NCBI GenBank assembly: GCA_964023205.1
Contig: CAXIEG010000217.1
Coordinates: 23,141-87,140 of the forward strand
Reading direction: 5' to 3'
From: Lutraria lutraria
Lineage: Eukaryota; Mollusca; Bivalvia; Venerida; Mactridae
Length of the DNA: 64,000 bases
Numbering within the stretch: position 1 is the stretch's first letter; each line of letters begins with the position of its first letter. Under the pieces are notes generated by a model, which had not been told where the DNA came from, searched no databases, and saw nothing but the letters and a program-made list of their open reading frames with translations. This document shows positions 22,087-35,400 of the stretch, one piece after another. Both the position numbers and the translations under genes were made by a program.

Positions 22087-23238
22087 TACGATCATGCAAA
22101 ATTTAAAAAGTTCTATTGTTCAATTTTCATTTTGCCTGTGTATGTCTATGCGAAAAATGTAGCGAACTACCAAAAACGTCTTTAAAATCATGGCTGTTAA
22201 CTTTGTCTTTCCGAATATTAATCGGAAGGATTATGACTTTGATATTTTTTAATTAATATTTAATCAATATTTATTCAAAATATATGTACCATGTACATAC
22301 ATAAATGCAAACAATATAAGATGATGAATAATGAATAAAAGAAAACATTTATGATAAATATAACCTTTAGATGATAGCACATATATGCATATTCTTAAAA
22401 ACAAATTATCAAAGACACATATAAATAAAGTAAGAAGTACGTATACCATGTCTTTCGCATATATTACTGGATTACACAAGAAAGAGTACACCATTGTTAC
22501 CATTGTGGTCCCAATGAATGTTTATTTTGACCATGGAAAGACCTATATGGCATACTTGTATATTACATTTGTATATACATGTACATGTATAATGTATAGT
22601 TCTTTGTTGTGACTGACACAGAAACGTTTTTTACTGTTAAAATATATATACAGATGGTTATGACTGGGATCACATATAGTGAATGATTAATTATATGCTA
22701 ATATAAATGATGATTAACATTAAATCATAATTATCGTATCGAATAGCTATACCATAATTAAACTTTCTTTATTTGATATACTTTAATTATACTTCTGAAA
22801 CTTGTGCATAATATTACATGTATTCTATTCTATCGTAAACTTCACTTGTTCTAAAATATTATATTTCGTACATGACGACTCTTTGATTGGCAATGGCTTA
22901 GGTATTTTAATGGTGCCATGAATTTTCAAATTAAGTGTGTACTTGTCCGTGGGCATTGTAAGGGAATTAACTGTTACAATTACCTCCAGTTTAAGAAATT
23001 AGTTATTTGAGTTGTTTCCCTTTGACACGCACCTGCACAGTTTGGAAGAAACCATTTTCTATACGGGTGAATCAATTCAATTAATGTCATGAATCCTTAC
23101 TTGTCTGATCAGTCATTTCATTTATAAATAATGTACGTAATAATAAAAGGATACGACACGTGCGATTCCTTAGGCAAAAAATAAACACTTAAATTCTTCT
23201 ATACTCGACTTGTTCATTTATGACCCCTACCATCAACA

Positions 23239-23264
23239 ACTTCCGGTTATTGCCGCCATTTTGG
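23239..23264 (+). promoter_or_regulatory. SAXO core promoter: ETS and YY1-type sites
   Basis: ACTTCCGGTT at 23239-23248 is an ETS/GABP-type site. GCCGCCATTTTGG at 23252-23264 matches the YY1 downstream site in reverse (CCAAAATGGCGGC). They lie 145-170 bp before the SAXO initiator ATG, a usual arrangement for TATA-less animal promoters. The transcription start is inferred, not seen. Confidence 0.6.
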
Positions 23265-23407
23265 ATAAACAACTCAATGCGGGTGCTTGACAACGCATGT
23301 TATTCCAGACCTAACTTTTATATCATCTGATAACAGTTTGTCTAAATTCACTCATTGATACATTTTAACATTCCAAATTTAACAGAAACTATTTTTCAAC
23401 AAAAAGG

Positions 23408-26400
23408 ATGACAAAACGCTGTATTTGTGAAATATGTTCGTGCGGGTAAGTAGTTTTTGCATTTCATGATTGTGAACTTTATTTGCGAATCATTTTTTTG
23501 GTGCATGTCGTGCGATTCATTTATTGCTGAACTTTGTTGTTACATACATCATATATTAGGTTCTATTTTTATGAGTTATGTTTCTAATTGTGTATTTGTT
23601 GTTTTTGGGGTCACAATGAACTTATTCAGACAGCTTTTGATAACAAGTGCACCAATTATTATCCAATTAATGAATTGTCATGTTTGGTTCATAAGTTGTT
23701 GTAGATGTTTCACGTTGTTGTTGCTATATTGGCACTAAGATCAGGGACGTTACCCTTCTGTATATGATCATATACACAACTTGTACAGTCTAAATGCACA
23801 GCCCGGGGCAAGTAAATTTCTTACCCTGCTAGCGAACTTTCTAAAAATTGTGTACTGAGGCTAGTTGTAGATTTTTTATTTTCAACAGTCCACTTATAGT
23901 TTGGGCTTGTGCTTTAAAAAATAGTTTAATTTAAACACTGCTTGTAGTAAGTCAGTGAGCTAGCTTTAACTTGGATGTGTAAATTTTTAGAGAAATTATC
24001 AGTAATTGGCAATTAAACCAATTAAGCTGCTATATGAATGATTCATCAAATTGGTTTCTTTAATTCTCATGACATATGACACTTACATATCAGGCTATAG
24101 GGAAATGCATTAGATAAACTGATAACTAGATATAGGATGCAGTTTGAATCTCAATCATTGCTGATGAGACCAATCATTGCATTGTGTTTGGAGCATAATA
24201 AAACACATTTTTAGTATTTTGTCTAATTTATCACTTAAATGATGTGCTAAGTATCTACTTTATTTTTAAATGTCTTTTTCCTTTTCCTTAATTTATGTGG
24301 ATTACTTTGTTTGGAACTGACTTTTAGAATCACTGAATATTGATCTAATTTGACATCACATGTTTTTTCCTAAGTTTGTTGTTAGGCATATATTGACTTT
24401 TCATTTCATGTTAAAAGTTTGATACGCCCACATACTTGCAAACAATGTACAAACAAGTATGATGTATTGATCAAATAAATATGGTATAGCTTTTTATGTC
24501 ATTTGAATTCATTAGAAAATGTTCTGAATGTCTTTAGTATGTTGATGACAGTTTAGATATTTTTAATGAAATACTGTGGAATCATTAATTTTCTTTGGGT
24601 TCAATTTTCTTGGTTTTTACTAAAATGGCTATTTTGTGGGGACATGAATTCGTGGATTTTGAATTTTGAAAATAAATGCCTTATCTCCGCATTTGAATTC
24701 GTGGGGATTTGATTTTGTGGATGAGTCGACCCACAAAATCCACGAAATTAAATCCCCAATGAAAATTAATGATTCCACAGTATACCAGTATGACTTTCAA
24801 ATCTTCTACTCATTGACTTCTCTTTTGTGTGCTTATAGCAAATTTGATATGAAACATGTTTAATTGTTGACCTAGGCAATTTACATATTCTTTACTGGTT
24901 TAATTTATATACTGAAATAAAAGCAAATAAGTAATTCATGACCACAATTTAGTTGAATTCCATTTTCAGAGTTTCTTAATTGAACTCCTGCATTATTAAA
25001 AGCTTCCTGAAGAGCTATAAGGCTGGCTATAATCTTTTCATGATCTGAAAAGGCACTAAGTTACATACATGTATTCAGTTACCTGTTGCTTTTGAAAGTT
25101 AATTAGTGAATTGTGAGGCAAAGTTCTACTTACAAAGAAACACTAAATAAATGAGACTATATAATGTATTCATGCATTATTGCAATATGTTCAAATAGTT
25201 TTATTTTGACTAACATATGTTATGACATTATCTGTTAAAGGCTAGAACAAAGTCATGTTTACATTTATTCAGTCCAGTAACCATGAACACCACTATTTTT
25301 TGAAGGTTATAGTACCAGTCCTTCCTTTACATGTCAAGTGTTTTGTTCTTCTTGTGTTTTCTTTCCATATTAATTCAAATATTATTGATCCCTTAGCAAA
25401 TAAACTATATTTTAGTGAACAAGTACCCAAATATTAATGAAGTCATTAAAGTAACGCAATAGTTAACAGTATTTACAGATGTAAATACTGTACATATCTA
25501 TTTTACTCTACAGCAGTGGTCTTTGTACCCCCTATCTCTAAGAGCATTTACAGATAATATTGACAGATATGTAGGTTGTTATCCTCAATGTATGTGTTAA
25601 ATCACAGCAGGCTGTAGTGTATCATATGTCTTGTTTCCTCGCAGTTGATAGTATTTTATTAGATATCAAATATTTAAACATTAGCTGCATGTAGAATGTC
25701 AGATTATATCAGCATTATTTAATATCTCCATCAACCTACGGGTAGTATCATAGTAACTACATGTATTTGAAGATCTAGGCACAATTTCAATTTCTCAAAA
25801 GTTTTGCGTTTTATCTTTAGAAGTTATATATTGATTCTGTTCCTTCATTCAGGTAACAATAATTGGTATTATTTGGTCTTCTTATTCAAATTTCTAATTT
25901 CATTGTAGGCTTTTCAAAGCATTTAGATGTGTATAATGACTTAAGTTTTGCCAAAGCATGATGTATAGATTCTTTATACTTTTATTATAAAATGTTGAAA
26001 GTCTCAATGAGATGTAGTTAAATTCCCCTATCTATAGATCAATGATGAAAAATATAAAATTAATGGAAAATGGAGCTAAAACGAATATAGTGCATCAGAC
26101 TTAGCATCATGCTTGAGGATGAAAAGAAATAGTTGTAATTAAAACACCACGCATAAATGTGAAGCATGATATTACACTTATTGATTCCTTTTATTGAATT
26201 TTTTGTTAATTATCCTGCAATGAATAGTAACATTCCTCATTCCATTGAACATCATTTTATTATAAATCATTATATTGAGAGATTTGAATAGTTCAGCTAT
26301 AGAAATATTAATGTTATGTTGAATTGTGCTCACAGACAATGTTGTTAACCTTAAAATTCATAAGTTAGGCCTTCGAAGAGAAAATTTGTATGTTTCTGGT

Positions 26401-29400
26401 TACATGCTCATTAAAGATAGGGTTTGTAGGTAGGCAGGTAGGTAGGTAGGTAGGTTGGGTTTTTTCTTTGCTCTTGAAATCTTGAGGAAAGGTACGGAAA
26501 GTGAGTATAAGGGGATTTCCCATTCCTCGGGTCAGATTAAAGGTCAATTGCCGTGGGGAAAAATATGATAACCAGAAACAGACATTTTTTGTGCCTTGCT
26601 GAATTGTATGACAAGTATTGATTTATAATTGCAACAGTATTGCTGTAAAAAAAATTGCCTACCGCATCTATTCAAAAGAAAATTAAGGTGGATTGTTAGT
26701 TTAGCTGACAAATAAGCAAGTCACTATTTCTTGATATTGACAAGAATATAGTGAAAGGCTATTAAATCATGTTGAAAGAATTTTATAGAAGTTGATCATA
26801 TACCATGGCTATATTCCTATTGTTTATTACATTAATTTTGATGTGAAATTTCACATTTACAGTCTAAAGACATTTAAGTGGAGGTGAGTGTGATATACTG
26901 TTATATGAACCCCTTGTCATTATCACAAAATGTTTTGTCTCTTCAGGCGGCACAGGTGCCCACATAGATCTACCAACCATTTGAACCAAGGTAACGGTGA
27001 ATGTAAACTTACAGAGTATGCTAATGTATATAAACCACACCCATTGGGACCAAGAGAGAACTTCAAACCCAATCAAGCACCTGCTCATGGCGGAGAATTC
27101 CATGGTGACACTACACAAAGGTAGGTTTCTCCAGAATCTATTTTAAAGTTATATACCCACTGCATCAGTTTCTATCCAGTATTGTTGTTCGTTATCCATT
27201 ACATACATCTCAGTCAATCTCTGAAAAGTAGTTAAAAACAAGTGTCCTAGTCTCTTTTAGTTTTCATCTGATGAACAAATTCATGCTTTAATTTGTTTTT
27301 CTCTAAATGCTCATTTGTTGTGATATTTTTTTCCATTTAAAGCTATTTGACTTTGTGACCTAATTTCTGAAAGTAAAGTAAAACTTTCCATCGAGAAGTA
27401 GTGTGCTTGATACATGTAGATAAAATATTTCCTGGTAAATCATAATATCTGTTGTATCCAATGTACCGTGCAAAAGAAATTGTTTCACTTAGTTTTAAAA
27501 ATTTGTACCAAATGTGGCTTTATTTTTTGTTTTACAAGATCTTGTAAAATTATGATACAATCACAGAGATATAAGTGAGGGATAATGAATGGCAACTGAG
27601 ACTGAATATAGACATTTTATGGTATACAATCATTTTAGTCATAAGAAAAGAGGAAAAGAAATTTCCCTCATGAATATGAATATGTGTTTTGTAATCAATT
27701 TGTACCATGAATAAAAAAAATGCCCAATTAAATAATGTATACCGGTAGTCATTTTTTAAAATTTAATGGGAATAAGTTTCAGCATAAGGCATCCTAAAAA
27801 GATGTTTGTTTGTGGTGGCTCTGTCCAGAGAACTTTTCCTAAAATATTTTTACAAATATTTTGAATATTGAATCCAGTATGTCAGAATGCTAGTTTTTAT
27901 TGAAAAAAATACTTTTGTAAAAAAATGTTTGGTAGGTCCATTTTTGGTGAGTAGGTAAGTGTTACACCAAACAAAATATTTTTTTAGGATGGCCTTAAAG
28001 CAATGTGCAAGAAACAAGCAAAGAACAAGTTATAATCCTGTACTCATGGAATGTTATATTCTTTCTCTGCTTTCTCGAGTGTGACACAATTTATTCATAT
28101 TTATTTGTGTGTAACCCAAAAATATTATATTCAGTATATTGTCCCAAATTTATTTATATTTATTTGTGTGTGACCCAAAAATATTATATCCCATGTATTG
28201 TCCCAAATTTATTGTTATTTATCTATGTGTGGACTGTACCAGTGTAATAAGGTCAATCAGAAATATAGTCCCAGTCTAACATTTATTAGAACTTCAATAA
28301 ATATATATATACCAAACTTTCACCTTGCCTATAAAATCAAAACGCTTGCACCTACATTCATCAAACTTCATATTATGTAGGTTCCTTATAACAACCTCTA
28401 CAGGACCTGGGCATTTTCAGGTCAGTAGGTCAAAGGTCAAGGTCATGGGGTCATGGTGTTAAAAAAAATGTGTACATTTCTTTTAGGATACTACTCTTAC
28501 ATTTTTCCTGGTATTTTGACGAAACTTTCACAGACTTGTTGTTACCAAGAACCCTGCTCATATATTTCGGGTTTTGTGATTCGATCATTTTTGACGGATT
28601 ATGGCCCTTTGTTTAATTTGTGCATTTTCAAGTTAAAGGGCACCCAGAGGAGGCATTGTGTTTTTGAAACACATCTTGTTTGTCTTACAGTTAGAGTTTT
28701 TGTACTGTTCGGTTTGTTTTGTCCCAAATTAAATCGAATCAATGACATATACCATTAGAATAGATCTTGCGCAATAACTGAGCGTCCACCTTTAGTATCC
28801 TGTTAATTATTACAGAATATGAAAAAATTATATTTGTAATTATAATACAAATGTAGTTACAATACATGTAAAACAATTACCATACAATAATTACTGTCAA
28901 GTTCCAACATATTTTTTTTGCCTTACCTAGCTTACACCATTGACTATCTATTTCCATAGGTGACCGCTAGTACAAATGTATACATGTACATAGGTATGCT
29001 TTTGTGACCTCAAAAGGCCATGTTTGATGATATACATGTAGATATGTTTTCAATTGATCACCTATTGAATTCTGACTGACCTGAATGTACGATTTATTAA
29101 ATCCTACCAAATTAAAGGTATTGATTAAATATCCTTGGGATTAGATTAAGATTTCTATAGATTATGCTTTTATATGACTGTTTATAGATTTCTAGCAGAT
29201 CATATGACCTGGTGATTGTAGCGTATCGCTGACAATTCAGCTTTTCAAAAAAAAGGCTCAGAAATTTCTTTTGTGCCTGTTCATGTATATCGTAAGATAG
29301 ATTTAAAGTTAGATTGAGATTTAGAAAAATCTATCAATTTTCTGTCTTATCCATTGATAAGATAATCACGACATAGTAAAGTGGTGTTTTCTCGGTGTTA

Positions 29401-32400
29401 AAGTAGAGTCGAGTGTGTTGTTAGTACCGTTGTGTCCATAGTTACTTAATTTAGTGCGCTCATAAAATTATAGGAAGTTATTGCATTTGAAGTATATACG
29501 TTGTGAGATTTAGGTTCATTTTGAATTGTTTGTGACAAAGTTGTACATGCTGAATTTGTGTAAAATTAGTTGAGTTTTGGAATTATCTACTGTGGATTAC
29601 AGAAGTCGCTTCTAAAGTTATATACTGGAATTTATCTGATAAAACTTGCACAAGAGTTGTCTATTAAAATATACAGATCAGTCATTGGAATTTTTACTTG
29701 TCCAATATCCTTAATTAGTGCTTGAAAAATGAGTATCCAGAAATATGAGCCATTACCTCCAATTAGAGGACTTGATGATGATTTAACTAATTACAGGCAG
29801 GACTATAAGCCTCATCAACTGGAACGTCCATTTGTACACCAGCACGAACAGTATGTGAAGCCCCAAGGTGAAATGGCTACTGGTACATCATACAAAGCTG
29901 AATATGTTGGTAAGTTTATTATCACATGTGGAAGCGTCAGATTTTCTTTATGGAAAATTGCCTACACATTTTATTCTAATTAATGAGCATAATGGTAATG
30001 CTATTGTCCATCATGAGGTAGTGGAACTAGATATAAATCTTACTCATGAAATAGTATAAATATTATTTTAAATATTTGACTCATAATTTCTTAATAATTC
30101 CTGAAGATAAAGTACAGATAATTAATTATATACATGAGCAATAAGTACCGGGTACATGTTATATGAACACACCAGATGTTGTGTACAGGTCAGGAAGGAT
30201 ACAGGTAAGGGTTGTCAAAGAGATATTCCTCTCAAGTCAAGTCTGCCCAGACCATATGGTCTCACATGCCTGAAGGTTTTGTCATGAGATCTGAACATGC
30301 AGATATTTGGGACAACCTTTGAACTCTCTGTACTTTGATATCAGTTAAGTGAATGATACGGTACATCATGGCAGAATATCAATTAAGTAATGACGCAAAT
30401 TTATACAATTTTATTTATGAACTTATTTAATCTTTATTGAAATCTTATCTACCCAATATCTATTCTATTTTTAAGAAAAAAAGTTAATTTTCTCATTCCA
30501 AGCATTGAAAATGAAGATTTTTTTTGAAGTTTTAAACATCATAAATATGCCTATAATTATGTATGATAAGTGTAGACTTCGGAGAGAAAGATTGTGAGTT
30601 TTATTGTTTGATAAGGAACTGTTCGTTATTTGAATAGTGAAATTATTGCCAATAAAATAAGAAACATGAGGCATTTTGAAAACATTTCTTAATCCCCAAT
30701 TTTGCGGTTTAAATTATGATCTTCTGATATACTGGTAGATATATAAAGCCTTACATGTGATAATTGTTTAACCATGACTTACGAATGTGATTATTTCATG
30801 TTCTGAAAGGCTAATAAAATATGGCCCGTTAATTTAGATCTATTGTTTTAAAACAGATTAGAGATATATAAATGTATTAACCAATTCTTGAAGTTAAATA
30901 GCTGATTAGGTTGACTAATTGTTACTGTACTCACATATTGTAACAGCAAATAAATTAATCTTACTAATGACAATATTCAAGTATGTATATAAGGGGCTAG
31001 TTTGGTGAGATGATGTACGTTATATCTAGGTCTAAAAAGGTTCGTTGAATTCATAACTCATTAATCAACTGTACAGTTTTGGTCCTTTCACCATTTTAGA
31101 CCGAACACAACATCCTCACCCTATACTAAGATCCCTTGTATTATATCTATATGACTTTATCCATATGGGGCTAGCATGTTGAACAGATGGTCTGTTGAAT
31201 ACATTTTTTGTATTAAGTTAAGCCTAAATTGACCACATGGACCAAAAGCACATGACATATAGATACATATAATACATATGTTTTTGGTCCATGTGGCCAT
31301 TTTAGGCCTAATTAACCATTATACACCATCCCTTCAACATGCTAGCTCCCTATGACTTTGTCAGTAAAATAATCATCTTTTCTGCTCTGTCTGAGTTCAA
31401 CCATCCTCTTATACATGTATATATAATCCTCTCGAATTCTTTGATGTTTGATATCTTGGTTATTATATATCAGAGCCAGGAATTCAATAAACCAGTCTAA
31501 AAAGTAAAGCATCTGCTTGGTTAGTTTTGAACACGATGTCCAAATTCACCAATGACTTGGCAGCATTTTGAAACTGTGGGACCCTGTATTTCTAGTGTGA
31601 ATGAGGGTAAAACCTTATGGAATTTTTAAATAAAATAGATACAATGTATGTTGCAGACAAACAATTATTAAATTCAACCACTTTTGTAAGCTAGTGGTTT
31701 ATCCCTTATGTTTGTAACATAGTTTCACCACAAATGTCTTATCCCTTTTGTTAATACAATTCTTTCAATGTCAGAGTTAGCTTTAACAGTTGATTTATAC
31801 AGGTATACAAATATTTGGATTAACATGTACATTCTTATAAATCAATTACACAAATATACTTCTACTAAAAATATTGAAGGTCCGATTGAAATAAGTGGAC
31901 AATGTTGGACAAATGATTTAGAAATTTCTTTCAGAATTTTATTGTACTTAATTGAGACAGTTGATAATTCATTTGTTGATCAATGCATACAGGTTGCTAG
32001 ATAGTATGATTGATAAATTTGTAAAGAGTGATACCCGTTGGGTCTTAATCATTGTGAACACAAAAATATTCAATATCAATGTGTATTAAACCATCAGATA
32101 ATTTATCTGGGGCAGTTATTGCATGGGGCAAACCTATTGTACCTGATTTTATATAATAAAATATTCTGACCTTTTAAAACTTGATGAATCAATAGTTGGT
32201 ATGTACAGCTATTCATATAAGTACTATTTAACACATTTCGTCTTTCAAGGGGCAGCAGCCATGGTTAGTAACCAGGCGACCTGGATTTGATTCCCAGTCA
32301 CTCCAGGTCATTTCCTTCCATAAAAAATTGACAAAAATTTTGATTTATTACTTTTCAAATATGCAGAGGAGGCACACTTATGTTTCTCAACAAGCTAAGC

Positions 32401-35400
32401 TAGTTTATGATGCTAAAAGTCTCAATTATAAGAACCGGGTATAATTGTCAGTTTGATTCTCCATATAAAAAATACAGTCTGAAAAGTTGTTATGACAATG
32501 ACGAGAATAAGAATATATAAATATTCTAGATTTTAATATACGACTTCTTGTTGATATACTGATAGAAATATCTTAAGATATGACCTTTAAATACACTGAG
32601 CCTTTAACTAATATCTTTAAATATTCTGAAAATAAGCTATTTGTTTAACCATTCAAATTTGCATATTATTTCTATATGATTGTCAAATTTGTTTATTTCT
32701 CTGCCTAGTTACGATATTTTTATTTCCACTTGAAAATGCAGTATGTCATAATTTTTATAGTAGGATATTAGCCGCCATTATATAATGTTGTGTGTTTTTA
32801 TCATACTTGAATATAATACATCCTTAGTTTGATGATTGATTTAGAAAGCCTGAAAAACTGGTCATATACCAATATTTCATTTTATACATCTTAGTTATCT
32901 GTTGCCTAAGTTTCATGCCTGGGGTCAAGTTCACTAAAAATCATTTAACTTCAAAAAAAAATTCTGAATTTGTAAAACTTCAATTTATTAGTGACAATAT
33001 AAAATTTTACTTAAAAACTATACTTTTCATACCTTTTAACATGGTTTGTGCATGAAGTTAATTTATGAGTTGTAATTTACCCAAACCTTTCTTCATACTT
33101 AAATTTTCATTAAATGATTGATTTTGAATTTATCAATCTTGAGTTACCATTATGTACCAACACACACCTTTCATATGTTTAAAAATTATTTTATATGAAG
33201 TTCATCATTAAAGTATTTCAATGATGAATATGTTTATTGATCATATATACACTTAAATGATTGCTAGTTTACTTTTAAGATTTTAAAATGTGTGTATTGA
33301 TTGAATATTGAAAGCGCAGAGTGTTTACACTGATAGTCTATTGTGAATGGGTATTTATTGGTTTCTGTTTATCGTTGCTATGGCCCGGGTGTAAACTCTT
33401 AGTTTGTTTATAAAGAAAGGGAGCCAACCCATGTCTTGTGTTGATTACTTTCTATATTTATTTAAGTACAAAGGGAGCTAATCCTTGCCATGCATTGAAA
33501 TTTATGTGTGAACCTAATTATAAATAAATGTTGGACGATTATATTTTTAAGCCTTTTCTTTTGTATACATGAATACATGTACTTATTTGCTTTGGGTTTG
33601 TCAATTTAATCAGTATAACGATCAATGAGAAAAAAAAACACAATAAATAAGATTGTCTGATAGTATACAGTCTTATTTAGTTAGGTGTTAAGAATAAATT
33701 GCTTGTTTCTGGATACCTTAACTACCCTATTTTTCCCACCCGATGCAGCAACCCAAGAGATTTTATTAGGCCACTTTCTCACTTTTTTAATACGCTTCCG
33801 TACTCTTTTAAGAACAAAACAAAAATCTGCTACTATAGTATCCTTTTTTTAATGAGCATGTTAACCTGGTGAGAAACGAACATTTTTAGATCTAAAAGAC
33901 ACAATGGACCATTATTGTTTTAAAGTACAATTAATAAACCTTTATGCTTCGTTTTAAGTATTTTAAAGTATGCACATGACTGATTTTAATGTATACATGT
34001 ACTTGTTTTGTATATTAGAAAAAAAGAAATTTTTAAAGTAACACGAAAAGGCTTTGTTTTTAGTCATTTGAGTAAGAATTTTCTTTAAAGAGCAAAAAAC
34101 AATCACTGAAGCAAAATGTGCATGTACCTTTAATAAATAAAATTCTTTGTCACTAAAGTTTCTATGTTTTCATTTTAAAATTTGTTTGTTTCTTGTTTAG
34201 CTATATTGTATTACATTTCCACCAAATGACTCTTTTTTGTACAAATTTTTTTTCAATTTATGGATCACAACAAATAGTTTGCAATATCTAATTGTATTCT
34301 AACTGAAAGAAATCAATACTCTTTGTACGGAGTGTGTATTATATTACTATTTTTGTTAAGAATGACAAGGTTGTTACTTATAACATGGACATACTTGTAA
34401 CTTTCAACTTTATAAGTTATACAATAACTATTATAATTAATGGAGCCATTTCACTATTTAACATTAAATCACAATCAAAACTTTATTTGTTAAACATGTG
34501 AAAATAATCTAACACATTGTTGCTAAGGCTAAAAAAATGTTTGTTCCTGGTAACCTGACCTGCCCTTATTTTGCCCCACAACCTCAAGACTTTTAATTAG
34601 GCCCAAGGAATACTATATCCGCTTTCTCACTTTTTTTGCCTTTCCACACACTTTCAAGACAATAATCTACCTCCCCTATTTCTAATGAACGTGTTGCCAG
34701 AAACAAACAATTTTTGTAGGTCTTAGTTCAATTGTTGATTAAGTTGCCCATGAACCTGGGGCCCATTTTATCAACGTGCCTTATGACATCTTACTGAATT
34801 TTTGTTGTCTATCGTAAGACACTTGAGTTACGACCAAGGCGTTTTATTGATGTTTGTCATTGCTGCGATGTCACAAGTTGTCTAGTTCTTTATGTCATAA
34901 CTTTTAAGATAAGTCCGAGGCTATATCTTAAGGTATCTTAGTTTGTAAAAATGGCTCTCTACATATCCTTTCATGAGGAGCACATCACTACTTTAGGATA
35001 AAATGGGCCCAGGTTAATAATCACTTAATTAGAGTTTTCTCCGAAGTATTTCAATGAATAGGAAATCTTGTGAAAACTGCCTAAATGCTGTCCAGTCCCT
35101 GGACAAGTTGTTTTATTAATTGTCTTTAAATACTTTTCTCATGAAGTGTAATTTCTGTTTTTAGAAAAATTCGCCCCAAAAACTCAAGCCATCCGCCATG
35201 ATGGGCAACGTCAAGTAGCTGGAAAATTCGAAGGTGAACCAACATACACAAGTAAGTTTGTATACTAGTATAACATCATACATTCAGGCTGTTGATATAA
35301 CAAGCCCTACTTTCAGTCTTCGAATTTAGCACTGGACCTTGGACCGAGACCACCAAAATGGCTATGGGTCCAGTAAATTTGATATGGTCATTGGTCCAAC

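Larger units (their letters stand above)
20331..23237. other. Divergent intergenic region between SHC and SAXO
   Basis: No coding exon was seen. It holds a CpG-containing unidentified segment at 20640-20790, a hammerhead-like motif at 21059-21092, the long-TIR element 21374-22086, and AT-rich, repeat-poor DNA at 22100-23200 with many TACATGTA words. Confidence 0.6.
23446..26946. other. SAXO intron 1
   Basis: A 3.5-kb intron with GTAAGT donor and TCTTCAG acceptor. It contains the family B copy 2 (24572-24782) and the family D element (26391-26580, with an AGGT simple repeat). The rest is AT-rich without recognised features. Confidence 0.7.
29910..35164. other. SAXO intron 3
   Basis: A 5.3-kb intron without coding exons. 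It contains palindromic elements at 31155-31359 and 34753-35015, a SINE-like piece at 32240-32350 and degenerate family D-like copies at about 33700-33890 and 34535-34715. The rest is AT-rich. Confidence 0.65.
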
